DNA of 12,511 nucleotides from Candidatus Sulfopaludibacter sp. SbA3. Lineage in GTDB: Bacteria; Acidobacteriota; Terriglobia; 2-12-FULL-54-10. The notes beneath the pieces were generated by a model. That model searched no databases and was not told the DNA's origin. It saw only the letters and a program-made list of their open reading frames with translations. The position numbers were made by a program, and so were the translations under genes. Positions 1 to 7,150 of this stretch are shown in pieces. The DNA lies in assembly GCA_945865705.1 (NCBI GenBank), contig CAMBEY010000055.1:1-12511 (forward strand), in the 5' to 3' direction. How positions within the stretch are numbered: position 1 is the first letter of the stretch; each line of letters opens with the position of its first letter.

Positions 1-31
1 CTACGACATCGCCGTCGGCAAGAAGAGCTAG
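1..31 (+). CDS. 3' end of an unidentified gene (partial)
   Basis: Only the last nine codons are inside the window. They read YDIAVGKKS followed by a TAG stop at 29-31. The frame is open back to base 2. Support is the position: it ends 30 bp before a small gene on the same strand that has its own Shine-Dalgarno, as in a two-gene operon. Nine residues are too few to assign a family, and the call could be wrong. Confidence 0.4.
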   Translation, partial: YDIAVGKKS

Positions 32-43
32 GATGTATAGATC

Positions 44-50
44 GGGAGGA
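44..50 (+). promoter_or_regulatory. Shine-Dalgarno of the small membrane protein gene
   Basis: GGGAGGA lies 11 nt upstream of the ATG at 62. It is a strong match to the anti-Shine-Dalgarno sequence at slightly long spacing, and it supports translation of the short ORF that follows. Confidence 0.6.
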
Positions 51-61
51 CGCACGACCAA

Positions 62-238
62 ATGAACAGTTCCCACTTCACCGCCGCCATGATTTTCGCC
101 ATCGCCACCAGCGTGGTGTTCGGCGTTACCAGCAAAAGCACGGATCGCGAACGGCTGCGCTACGGCTTGCAAGTGTTCGGAATCTTCCTTGCCGTCATCC
201 TCGGCGGCGCTTGGGTGATGTATTTGATCCGACGTTGA
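62..238 (+). CDS. small two-helix membrane protein, function unknown
   Basis: An ATG-to-TGA reading frame of 58 residues preceded by a good ribosome binding site. The protein has two hydrophobic segments, about residues 6-23 (starting FTAAMIFAIA) and 37-55 (starting GLQVFGIFLA). They are separated by a polar, charged stretch, STDRERLR, and the protein ends in RR. This pattern fits a small inner-membrane hairpin protein. I do not recognise the family and see no catalytic motif. It follows the preceding gene by 30 bp and is probably cotranscribed with it. It ends 12 bp before the convergent gene at 251. Confidence 0.65.
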   Translation: MNSSHFTAAMIFAIATSVVFGVTSKSTDRERLRYGLQVFGIFLAVILGGAWVMYLIRR

Positions 239-250
239 CCATTTACAAAA

Positions 251-889
251 TCAGTGTGTAAAGAAGAAGCAGGAGACGTCCGGATTGCCGGTGAGGTTAT
301 CCGGCGTCGATAGCTGGGGCAGTTCGTCAGGTTGCCGCTCGAATTCGGCCAACCCCCACGACAGTTTGCGTACCATCAGCGTCGGGGGAGCATCTGAAGC
401 TGGGCTCACCGACTGGCCTTTGGCGCGCTCCGCCTGCACTCGCAAAATGGCCACATGCCCGGCTGGCAATTCCTTCCCCTCGCCGGTCAGGTCCCACTCG
501 ATCACCAGTTTCGCCACACGTCGACCTTGAGCGTCAGTCGAATTGTCATTGCGCGTGTTCACTTTGCTGCGCAAATCCAGCCCACGCGAAATATCAATAC
601 GGCGAAACTTCCAGCCCTCCATCTGAGACATCTCCAGTTCAGCACGAATGCGGCCAACCGATGCCGTGCCGGAGGTCTCAATCACAATGGGGAACAAAAT
701 GTCGCGCTCACTCTCCTTGCGCGCCTCGCCAATGCGAATCACGATGGGCTTCACAGGCGCTGATGGAGGCTGCTGCGCCCAGGCACTCGGACGCCCGATT
801 GAGGGTCCGATAAGAAGCATCAGCAGCGCGACCGCCTGCATCGAGAAGGCCTCGAATGCTGGAGTCGTCCTGTTTGACGGCTTTGTCAT
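251..889 (-). CDS. secreted protein with cohesin-like beta domain
   Basis: 212 residues. The N-terminus has a basic region (K3, R7), a hydrophobic core (about residues 18-31) and a signal-peptidase site after S35-A36-W37-A38, so the protein should be exported. Mature residues about 48-155 alternate beta-strand-like segments: IVIRIGEA, ILFPIVIETSG, VGRIRAELEM, VAKLVIEWDL, then an LPAGHVAILRV segment. This order resembles the cohesin / carbohydrate-binding-like fold, in which a strand 'VG.i.a.L' is followed by a late 'G.la.l.f' strand. This is recognition by eye, and no dockerin or anchoring motif is seen. The C-terminus (PDVSCFFFTH) is short and odd. The gene diverges from the yfhO-like gene across 42 bp. 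No Shine-Dalgarno precedes the ATG at 889, but a perfect TATAAT ends 6 nt before it, which suggests a leaderless mRNA. An alternative start is ATG at 841 with GAGG 8 nt upstream, but it would lose the positive charges of the signal peptide. Confidence 0.75.
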   Translation of the reverse strand: MTKPSNRTTPAFEAFSMQAVALLMLLIGPSIGRPSAWAQQPPSAPVKPIVIRIGEARKESERDILFPIVIETSGTASVGRIRAELEMSQMEGWKFRRIDISRGLDLRSKVNTRNDNSTDAQGRRVAKLVIEWDLTGEGKELPAGHVAILRVQAERAKGQSVSPASDAPPTLMVRKLSWGLAEFERQPDELPQLSTPDNLTGNPDVSCFFFTH

Positions 890-903
890 ACCACGATTAT
901 ACT
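874..903 (+). promoter_or_regulatory. sigma70-type promoter for the yfhO-like gene
   Basis: TTGACG at 874-879 and TATACT at 898-903 are separated by 18 bp. Each matches the sigma70 consensus at five of six positions. Initiation would fall near 910, giving a leader of about 22 nt before the ATG at 932. The -35 lies inside the first codons of the divergent gene, and the -10 overlaps that gene's own -10. Confidence 0.5.
896..901 (-). promoter_or_regulatory. -10 box of the divergent secreted-protein gene (leaderless)
   Basis: The minus strand reads TATAAT from 901 to 896, a perfect -10 hexamer. Its last base lies six bases from the A of the ATG at 889, so the expected +1 is the start codon itself. 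No good -35 is visible at 16-18 bp (about 919-925 reads GTGGCC-like), so the promoter would depend on the -10 or on an activator. Confidence 0.4.
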
Positions 904-931
904 GAAGCGGCCTAGTCTGGCCACCATTGTT

Positions 932-3760
932 ATGAAGTTATTCCGTGTCTCTCAGCGATTGATCACAGAGCTGCTTGCGGGCCGGTCACGCGGGTCGGTT
1001 CCAATTGCGCTCGCTCTCTACACCCTGTTTTTCTATTGGAAGATCATTTTTACCAATCGCTCCATCTTTCCTTGGGATGTGTCGGATATTTTCTATCCCT
1101 TCTTGAGTTTTGTTCACGAGGAGCTGCGAAACTTCCGCTTCCCGCTGTGGGACCCTTACGCCTTCAGCGGCTTCCCCATCATTGCCGATCCGATGGCGCA
1201 GATATTCTACCCGCCCAACTGGCTGATGCTAATTGCTCGATGGTTCTATCCACTCAGCATGAAGCTGGTCGAGATACAGGAGATTGTGCATTATTTTCTG
1301 GCCGGGTTGTTCATGTACTGGCTGGCGCGCGACTACACCAAGGACCGCTTCGCGGCGCTGCTGGCGGGCGTGCTGTTTATGTCCAGCGGAGCGATGGTCG
1401 CACATGCCGAGCATCTCTCTATCATCAATGCCATGGCCTGGTTCCCCCTGGTTTTCATGCTCGCCCGGCGCGCATTGCTGGAGCGGAGCTACTACTGGAC
1501 TTGCGCCGCAGGATTTTTCCTCGGCATGGAGAACCTGGCGGGACATTGGCAACATTCGGTCTACCTGGGCGTGCTACTGTTTCTCTATTTTTTCTATGAG
1601 GCTTGCTGCGGTCCGCAACGCCGCAGTCTGTGGCCGCACTGGATGATTCAGCTCGCCTTGATCGGTGGCATCGGCGCGGGGCTGGCAATGATTCAGATCG
1701 TCCCCACAATGGAACTGAGTAGCCTATCAACACGCACGCAGCTCGCTGCGCCGCATATGATGGGAGGCAATTCCCCTCAATACCTGCTCACCGCGTTCCT
1801 CCCCAACTATTTCGGGGGACTTGATGGCGTACCCTACCGCGTCCAAGTCGAACCTTCCTTTAACTACATTTTCCTCTCCGTGCCAGGATGCATTCTCGCT
1901 CTGCTGGGCCTAATTGAGATGGCCCGCAAGCGCAACTATTTCTGGCTGGGATTGATCCTGATCTGCACGGAAATCTCCTTTGGACAGTTCGGTAGACTAT
2001 CCGAAGCAGTTTACAGGATTCCGGTGCTGAACCTGTTCCGACACATGCCCATGTACTTCAACATCGCCAATTTCGGCCTGTGCCTGATGGCCGCCGTGGG
2101 ATTGACGACTCTCACTTCGCAGGAGCGCAGCGAGTCCTATCTGCGGTGGCTGCGGAATGCCCTGCTGGCCGCACTCGGGATGGCGGCATACCTCTACCGA
2201 TGGGCGCCGGAGGTTCCCGACTATTGGCAGATGATATTAGCGCTGGGCCTGTTCACGGCTGTTATTACATTGTGGCCGAAAGCTGGCGGATGGCAGACAG
2301 CCGCCAAGTGGGCAGTCCTAATCTTGATGACGGCAGACTTGACGCGCTTCGGCATGAACCAAATCTTCAATGACGCGCCGTTTGATCCCAGGCTCCACGA
2401 GAGCTACTCACACATCTATAGCAACGCGGAACTGCTCCCCTTCCTGCGCCAGGACACCGGCAAAGATTTTCGTGTTGCAAATTATATGGGGTGGCCAACG
2501 AATCAGTGGAATCTCGTGCGGATTCCCGGCACTTACGGATGGAATCCATTGATGCTACGCCGCTATCAGGAGTATACCCGGAACATTAATGCCAATCCCG
2601 ATAACTATCGTGGCATGGAATCGCCTCTACAGGATTTGCTGGGCGTCAAGTATCTGCTCACCGCTAGCGCGGAAGAGGACTCACTCAACCTGCAACAGTC
2701 CACTAAATACAAAAAAGTGTTCGAGAACATGGGCTGGTGGAAGGTCTATCAAAACAGTGAATATTTCTCCCGCGCATGGTTGTTCCCTCGTGCCTATGTC
2801 GTGCGTGACAATCCGGCGGTACTGGCGCTGATGAACTCCCGCTGGTTTCAGACTCGCCAGACTTTGGTATTTGAAGAGGCCGATGTCCCGGCGGAATCCA
2901 GCACAATGGCCGGAGCGCCAATGGTTAAGCTTCACTCATTCCATCTCGCCGCAGAGCAATCCGAACGCGCTTCAACAGGGAGTCTGGTGGAGGACGCGTT
3001 CTGCGCCGAAAGGAAGAGTTATTGGGGTTACTGGGGATATACCCAAGGAGACTGGCTACGTTTCTCCATTCCGGTTTCAGTCCAGGCCGGCCGTTACGCG
3101 TTGATGGTTGAATACGGCGCTCCGCTAGAGGAGATACCGGCCATGGAGGCAGAGATTCAGCAAGGAGATAAAAAACAGACCGGCGCGGCCACGCGATTGT
3201 TGCGGAGCGCAAGCCTCGGCTGCGCGACTTCCCGCAACGCGGACCTGGGCATCTTTGAGCTTACTACAGGAGCAGGCAACATTACGTTAAGAGCAGCGAA
3301 GAGTACTCCCGTCAATGTATACTCCATCTTCCTGATCCACCTGCCCGATGAGTCGCAGGTCGCCGAGACCACGATGGTCGATAACGAATCCACGGATTTC
3401 TCCTTCCACGAATTTTCTGTTTCCGCAAATCAATTTAGCTTTCGCGTAGACGCGGCACGAGCAGGGTTCGTTCTGGTGAATGAAATTTTTTATCCGGGAT
3501 GGGAGGCGACGATTGATGGCCAGCCGGCGGAAATTCTCCGCGCCGACAGCATCTTCCGCGCATTGCCCGTATCCGCTGGCTCCCACCGCATCGAGATGCG
3601 TTTCCGCCCTCGGCATTTCTGGCTCGGAGCGTCGGTCTCGCTCTTGACACTATGCGGGTTGATCGTTTTCTGGCGGATGGGACGGAGGTCTTCAGGCAAC
3701 AGATCACAGGAAGCAAATGCGGCAGGATGGAAAGCAGATTCCTCGCTTCGCTCGGAATGA
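932..3760 (+). CDS. YfhO-family polytopic membrane protein (GT-C-like)
   Basis: 942 residues. The hallmark of the family is near the N-terminus: after a first membrane helix (about 24-41) come PWDVSD (47-52) and PLWDPYAFSGFP (71-82), with acidic residues in the first extracytoplasmic loop, as in GT-C-type lipid-linked sugar transferases. About ten further hydrophobic segments follow up to about residue 470. The rest is extracytoplasmic: a mixed region with GVKYLLT (571-577), a jelly-roll-like segment (about 690-802), and the usual C-terminal beta domain with FYPGWEATIDGQPAEI (853-868). A last helix (about 896-915) returns to the membrane. YfhO of Bacillus is implicated in glycosylating lipoteichoic acid; the substrate here cannot be read from sequence. 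ATG 932 is the only start codon back to the divergent gene's start, and it lacks a clear Shine-Dalgarno. The last residues (KADSSLRSE) and the stop come from a dispersed repeat. Confidence 0.85.
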   Translation: MKLFRVSQRLITELLAGRSRGSVPIALALYTLFFYWKIIFTNRSIFPWDVSDIFYPFLSFVHEELRNFRFPLWDPYAFSGFPIIADPMAQIFYPPNWLMLIARWFYPLSMKLVEIQEIVHYFLAGLFMYWLARDYTKDRFAALLAGVLFMSSGAMVAHAEHLSIINAMAWFPLVFMLARRALLERSYYWTCAAGFFLGMENLAGHWQHSVYLGVLLFLYFFYEACCGPQRRSLWPHWMIQLALIGGIGAGLAMIQIVPTMELSSLSTRTQLAAPHMMGGNSPQYLLTAFLPNYFGGLDGVPYRVQVEPSFNYIFLSVPGCILALLGLIEMARKRNYFWLGLILICTEISFGQFGRLSEAVYRIPVLNLFRHMPMYFNIANFGLCLMAAVGLTTLTSQERSESYLRWLRNALLAALGMAAYLYRWAPEVPDYWQMILALGLFTAVITLWPKAGGWQTAAKWAVLILMTADLTRFGMNQIFNDAPFDPRLHESYSHIYSNAELLPFLRQDTGKDFRVANYMGWPTNQWNLVRIPGTYGWNPLMLRRYQEYTRNINANPDNYRGMESPLQDLLGVKYLLTASAEEDSLNLQQSTKYKKVFENMGWWKVYQNSEYFSRAWLFPRAYVVRDNPAVLALMNSRWFQTRQTLVFEEADVPAESSTMAGAPMVKLHSFHLAAEQSERASTGSLVEDAFCAERKSYWGYWGYTQGDWLRFSIPVSVQAGRYALMVEYGAPLEEIPAMEAEIQQGDKKQTGAATRLLRSASLGCATSRNADLGIFELTTGAGNITLRAAKSTPVNVYSIFLIHLPDESQVAETTMVDNESTDFSFHEFSVSANQFSFRVDAARAGFVLVNEIFYPGWEATIDGQPAEILRADSIFRALPVSAGSHRIEMRFRPRHFWLGASVSLLTLCGLIVFWRMGRRSSGNRSQEANAAGWKADSSLRSE

Positions 3761-3762
3761 CG
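3734..3762 (+). repeat. dispersed palindromic repeat (HSERSEESA / FARNDD type)
   Basis: The core is an imperfect palindrome. ATTCC at 3738-3742 pairs with GGAAT at 3754-3758, around the CTCGCTTCGCTC-type centre. I recognise it as an interspersed element found between genes in many acidobacterial and some other genomes. Its translations read HSERSEESAF on one strand and FARNDD or SSLRSE on the other, and all of these appear here. It overlaps the last nine codons of the yfhO-like gene and provides its stop codon (3758-3760). The T-rich run just after it (TTTTATTT at 3767-3774) could make it terminator-like for plus-strand transcripts. Only one copy is in the window, so its repeated nature rests on recognition. 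Confidence 0.65.
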
Positions 3763-3793
3763 ACCTTTTATTTGTCGATCGAACTTCAATAGA

Positions 3794-3824
3794 GAAGAGC
3801 AGGAAGCGAGGCTCCCTGCTCTTC
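3794..3824. terminator. hairpin between convergent genes, probable bidirectional terminator
   Basis: GAAGAGCAGG (3794-3803) is perfectly complementary to CCTGCTCTTC (3815-3824). The 11-nt interval can extend the stem by AGC/GCT around a GAG loop after one A-C mismatch. It sits 34 bp past the yfhO-like stop and 26 bp past the RNase stop on the opposite strand. Neither side has a long T-run, so it is not a textbook intrinsic terminator. The position and the perfect 10-bp stem suggest it ends or protects both transcripts. Confidence 0.5.
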
Positions 3825-3849
3825 CGTTTCGCAAATCTAATCCACATCC

Positions 3850-6588
3850 CTAGTCGAAGTAGAAGTTCTCCATGTGGACGCTGGGGTCGTTGCGGATGAT
3901 AACGCCTTTGCCGGTCATCTCCTCGATGGATTCGATGATGCTGGCGGCGGTGGATTTCAGTGTTTTGCCCACCTCGGGATTGACGCGGATGGTTACCTGC
4001 TTGCCCGTCCAATCGGCGCATACCTTCTTGGCTTCGCTGAGAATTTCAAGGCTCACCGTTGCGGGCGACTTCACCATGCCCGATCCGTCGCAATAGACGC
4101 AGGATGTGCAGAGGGCGCGCTCAAGCGACTGCCGCACGCGCTTGCGAGTAAGCGCCACCAGACCGAATTCGTTGAATGAGAGTATCTTCGACGGTGAGCG
4201 GTCCGCCCGCACGGCGTCTTCCAATTCCATCATCACCTTGGCGCGGTTCTTGCGCTCGTCCATGTCGATGAAGTCGATGACGATGATGCCGCCCAGGTCG
4301 CGCAGGCGAATCTGCCGCACAATCTCCTGAATGGCCTCCAGGTTGGTCTTGACGATGGTGTCTTCCAGACGGTTCGACTTGCCCACGAACTTGCCCGTGT
4401 TGACATCAATGGCCACCAGCGCCTCGGTCTGATTAATGACAATGTAGCCGCCCGACTTAAGCCAGACTTTGGGCTTCAACGCTTTGTTCAGCTCATCCTG
4501 AACGCCGGTCTCTTCAAACAGCGGAACTTCCTTCGTGTACAGTCGCACGCGGCCCACCAACGTGGGCTGGAACTTCTGGACCATCAGGAGAATCTGCTCA
4601 TAGACCTGCTCATTGTCCACCCAGATAGTGGTGTATTCGGGCGAAAGCTGATCGCGTAGCGTGCGCAGGACTAGGTCGGGATCGTGATGTAACAGCGACG
4701 GTGCGTTGGACTTCTCCGCCTTAGCCTTGATGTCCAGCCACAGGCGCGTCAGATACTGCACGTCCTGGCGAATGTCCTCATCGCTGCGACCATCGCCAGC
4801 GGTGCGCACGATGAATCCACCGGCAAAGTTTTTCGCGGCATCCAGCACAACGCGCTTCAGGCGCTGGCGCTCTTCGTCCGAACTCACTTTGCGCGACACG
4901 CCAACGTGGTTGAGCGTGGGCATGTAGACCACATAGCGGCCCGGAAGTGCAACGTGCGACGTGATGCGCGCACCTTTCTTGCCAAGCGGCTCCTTGGCGA
5001 TCTGGACGATGATCTCCTGGCCTTCCTTGAGCATGTCGCCAATCAGCGGGCGTGGAGCCTGACCCTGACGCTGTCCGTCGCGCGGAGTGTCGCGCTGGCC
5101 TTCCCGCGGCCCGTTGCCGTTGCGCTGCGGACGGCGGCCCTGATCTCGATCCTGGTCTCGAACCGGATCTCGAACTGGGTCCCGAGGCGCTGCGTCCTTG
5201 CGCGGCGGCATGCCCTCACGAGGCGGCATAATACCATCACGCCGAGGCCCACCGCGACGGACCTGCGAACGCCCTCGGCGCTGGAAGCGAGGGTTGCGGC
5301 CACCCTCACGGACAGCCGCGTCGCGCGGTGCGGCTTCCCCTCCGGCTGGAGCTTCCCCCGGTTCTGCGAGGGGGCCGGTTTCACTATCTGTCAGAGTGGA
5401 GATTTCTTCTCCGGACTCTTCAGCGCTCATCTCGCCAGAGATCTCCTGCGTTTCCTCTCGTGATTCCCAATCAATGCCAGCGCCAGCCGATTCGGCAGCA
5501 GCCTCCCGCAGGGCCTGCTCGCCCGCGACATTCAGCTCCTCGGTAGTCATGTCCTCGGGGCCGGATTCAGCAAAAGCCTGAAGATCGAATGGACGCGGGG
5601 TAAAAGTCAGTGGATGACTGATCACTTCGGAGGCTTCCTGCTCAAGCGGCTCTGCACTCAGAGCGCCGTCTGCCTCGGCCAGTACTTCATCCAGAACCTC
5701 ATCTTGCGCTTCTGCTTTCGACTGCACCGCTGCAGGAACAGCAGCGACGGACATGGCTGCGATCTCTTCCTCATGAACCGACTTCACCGTTTCATTGCCA
5801 CGGGGAATTTCCAAAGGAGATTCATGCGAGGCGGCGCTTTCCATTGTGGAATCAGAAGGGCGAGGCTGCTCGCGGTATTTGGCAAGCGATTCACCCGGAA
5901 GCAGGATGCGCGCCACAGGTGTATCCAGAACTTCAGGCTCAGAAACTAGTTGCTCGGCAACAACTGGGGCAGTGACCGGCACAATGGGGTTCTCATTCTG
6001 TTGGGGTGGCGCCGACTCGGGGCCGGTGCGAGCGTATTTCGAATCAGGGATGCCACCTCTACCACCACGCGGTCCCCCGCTTCGACCGCGTCGGCCATAT
6101 CGCCCCCCGCGATCACTCCGGCCACGCCCACCGTCGCGGCCTCGATCGCCCTGTGGCGGGCGGGGTTGTGATGCGTTTGACGGGCCAGTTGGATTGGAAG
6201 TATCCGGAGTGCCGTCCAGAGGTACCACGGAAGGAGCAATCTGTGCTGTGCCGACCTCCACCAAGGCGGCGGACGAAGACAACTCGGCATCCTCCTCCGC
6301 ACTGACGCGTGGAGGAGTGCGCTCCTCCAACGTGTGCATCAGCTGGTCGTACTCTTCCAGACCCTCTAGAAAATCGGAGACATACAGAAAGGCATCGCGC
6401 TCCAGGCCGATGTTGACAAAAGCAGATTGCATGCCAGGCAGGATACGCGTTACGCGTCCTTTGTAGATACTGCCTGCCAAGCTATATGTCTGCTCGCGCT
6501 CAAAGAAAATTTCTGAAACAAGACCATCCTCAAGAATCGCCACACGAGTTTCGTGTGGGTTAGAGGAGACTACCATTTCTTTTGCCAT
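3850..6588 (-). CDS. rng: ribonuclease E/G family endoribonuclease with long S1-domain insert
   Basis: 912 residues; E. coli RNase G is about 490 and RNase E 1061. These enzymes cut single-stranded RNA in rRNA maturation and mRNA decay. The S1 domain starts at about residue 36 (GSIYKGRVTRILPGMQSAFVN) and resumes at about 517 (GDMLKEGQEIIVQIAKEPLG). Between them, about 80-512, lies low-complexity sequence: an Arg/Gly-rich block (148-178), an acidic block (about 295-420) and an Arg/Pro/Asp block (421-512) with RDPVRDPVRDQDRDQ. The 5'-sensor/RNase H-like part follows. The catalytic domain holds AIDVN (D728, N730) and GGIIVIDFIDM (D772), matching D303, N305 and D346 of E. coli RNase E. The zinc-link motif has C827, C830 and C833, as in RNase G. 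The C-terminus (residues 861-912) has the RNase G-type tail. ATG 6588 is preceded by AGGAGAGG (6599-6592). It is the last gene of the minus-strand run, downstream of rodA. rng is preferred to rne because there is no scaffold after the catalytic core. Confidence 0.93.
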   Translation of the reverse strand: MAKEMVVSSNPHETRVAILEDGLVSEIFFEREQTYSLAGSIYKGRVTRILPGMQSAFVNIGLERDAFLYVSDFLEGLEEYDQLMHTLEERTPPRVSAEEDAELSSSAALVEVGTAQIAPSVVPLDGTPDTSNPTGPSNASQPRPPQGDRGRDGGRGRSDRGGRYGRRGRSGGPRGGRGGIPDSKYARTGPESAPPQQNENPIVPVTAPVVAEQLVSEPEVLDTPVARILLPGESLAKYREQPRPSDSTMESAASHESPLEIPRGNETVKSVHEEEIAAMSVAAVPAAVQSKAEAQDEVLDEVLAEADGALSAEPLEQEASEVISHPLTFTPRPFDLQAFAESGPEDMTTEELNVAGEQALREAAAESAGAGIDWESREETQEISGEMSAEESGEEISTLTDSETGPLAEPGEAPAGGEAAPRDAAVREGGRNPRFQRRGRSQVRRGGPRRDGIMPPREGMPPRKDAAPRDPVRDPVRDQDRDQGRRPQRNGNGPREGQRDTPRDGQRQGQAPRPLIGDMLKEGQEIIVQIAKEPLGKKGARITSHVALPGRYVVYMPTLNHVGVSRKVSSDEERQRLKRVVLDAAKNFAGGFIVRTAGDGRSDEDIRQDVQYLTRLWLDIKAKAEKSNAPSLLHHDPDLVLRTLRDQLSPEYTTIWVDNEQVYEQILLMVQKFQPTLVGRVRLYTKEVPLFEETGVQDELNKALKPKVWLKSGGYIVINQTEALVAIDVNTGKFVGKSNRLEDTIVKTNLEAIQEIVRQIRLRDLGGIIVIDFIDMDERKNRAKVMMELEDAVRADRSPSKILSFNEFGLVALTRKRVRQSLERALCTSCVYCDGSGMVKSPATVSLEILSEAKKVCADWTGKQVTIRVNPEVGKTLKSTAASIIESIEEMTGKGVIIRNDPSVHMENFYFD

Positions 6589-6591
6589 GAA

Positions 6592-6599
6592 CCTCTCCT
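6592..6599 (-). promoter_or_regulatory. Shine-Dalgarno of the RNase E/G gene
   Basis: AGGAGAGG on the minus strand, with the GGAG core 6 nt from the ATG at 6588. It is the best ribosome binding site among the minus-strand genes here and fixes the start. Confidence 0.7.
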
Positions 6600-6645
6600 A
6601 AATGACGGGAGGTTGCCGGAAAGGGCTGGAGAGAGGGTGAAAGGC

Positions 6646-6702
6646 TGCGGTCTGCTGTACTGCAGGCTAGGCTGGGGGATACCCGCCAACCTCAGGACCG
6701 CA
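6646..6702 (-). promoter_or_regulatory. foldable three-way-junction leader upstream of the RNase E/G gene
   Basis: The intergenic stretch 6589-6901 (313 bp) holds no gene I can support, but its transcript can fold. On the minus strand TGCGGTC (6702-6696) pairs with GACCGCA (6652-6646). The enclosed sequence forms one hairpin, GGTTGG-C-GGG with loop TAT and CCC-CC-AGCC (about 6692-6671, one bulge and one G-U). A second, small hairpin is CTGC-AGTACA-GCAG (about 6665-6652), which competes for one base of the outer stem. The fold lies about 58 nt before the start codon. E. coli rne is autoregulated through a structured 5' UTR, so a similar role here is possible but only inferred. The rest of the interval shows a GGCCATGGCC palindrome (6763-6772) and no convincing promoter. 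A lone TTGACA on the minus strand (6930-6925) lacks a matching -10. Confidence 0.35.
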
Positions 6703-6901
6703 AAGGTTTGGACACGGCTGGATACGGGACGCAGCGTTCGGCGTTGCAAAACAAATTGAGCGGGCCATGGCCAGGACTGCCAAGTGGAACTTGCATGTGA
6801 ATTGTTGAGTCGAAATTCCGTTTGGTCTCAAGATGTCTCCGGCACGCTCGGCCTACTCGAATCCGCTGAAAATCACTCTAAGCAAGAGGATTTCCTTTTC
6901 C

Positions 6902-7150
6902 CTACCTAAAACTACATACCAGCTTGTCAAAACTGTTACTGGAGCCTTTCAGGATCTCTACCCGCCTCGCGGGACAATCCCGTCGCTCAACTTGTAATGC
7001 CTGACGGAGGCGCACAACGGACATTTCCGAGGGGACTCCGCCTATCGTTTCTTCTTCCTTGAATTCAAAAATCTTTATAGTCAAACTACCGTCTCTAAAA
7101 CTTGGATCCAGTTCATTCCCAAGGGTTGCCCCTATCGGACGCAGAACCAT
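6902..7150 (-). CDS. hypothetical small ORF coupled to rodA
   Basis: 82 codons from ATG 7150. The start overlaps the rodA stop in the form TGATG (7152-7148), the arrangement used for translational coupling. The product is hydrophilic with no signal peptide or membrane helix. It has a charged middle (FEFKEEETIGG) and an Arg-rich part (RLRQALQVERRDCPARR). I recognise no family. The base composition is more AT-rich than the flanks, and no independent ribosome binding site is seen. It may be a real coupled gene or a chance open frame in a long spacer; I lean slightly to the latter. Confidence 0.28.
   Translation of the reverse strand: MVLRPIGATLGNELDPSFRDGSLTIKIFEFKEEETIGGVPSEMSVVRLRQALQVERRDCPARRVEILKGSSNSFDKLVCSFR

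Noticed and set aside
241..263. TTTACA/TGTAAA inverted repeat between the small membrane protein gene and the convergent gene
   Set aside because: Six AT-rich pairs with a 9-nt loop and no T-run; too weak to call a terminator, and half of it lies in coding sequence.
3490..3834. Minus-strand ORF containing HSERSEESAF
   Set aside because: It is the translation of the dispersed repeat plus the antisense of the yfhO-like gene, not a protein gene.
5043..6466. Several long open frames on both strands across the RNase E/G insert (for example 5795-6466 plus)
   Set aside because: They are Arg/Pro/Ser-rich shadows caused by the low-complexity GC-rich insert; the minus-strand RNase frame carries the recognisable domains on both sides.
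6763..6772. GGCCATGGCC palindrome considered as an operator
   Set aside because: A single 10-bp GC palindrome without flanking symmetry or promoter context is expected by chance.
6700..6900. Search for a tRNA, tmRNA, SRP or 6S RNA gene in the spacer before the RNase gene
   Set aside because: No T-loop consensus, acceptor stem pairing or SRP-type core found on either strand.
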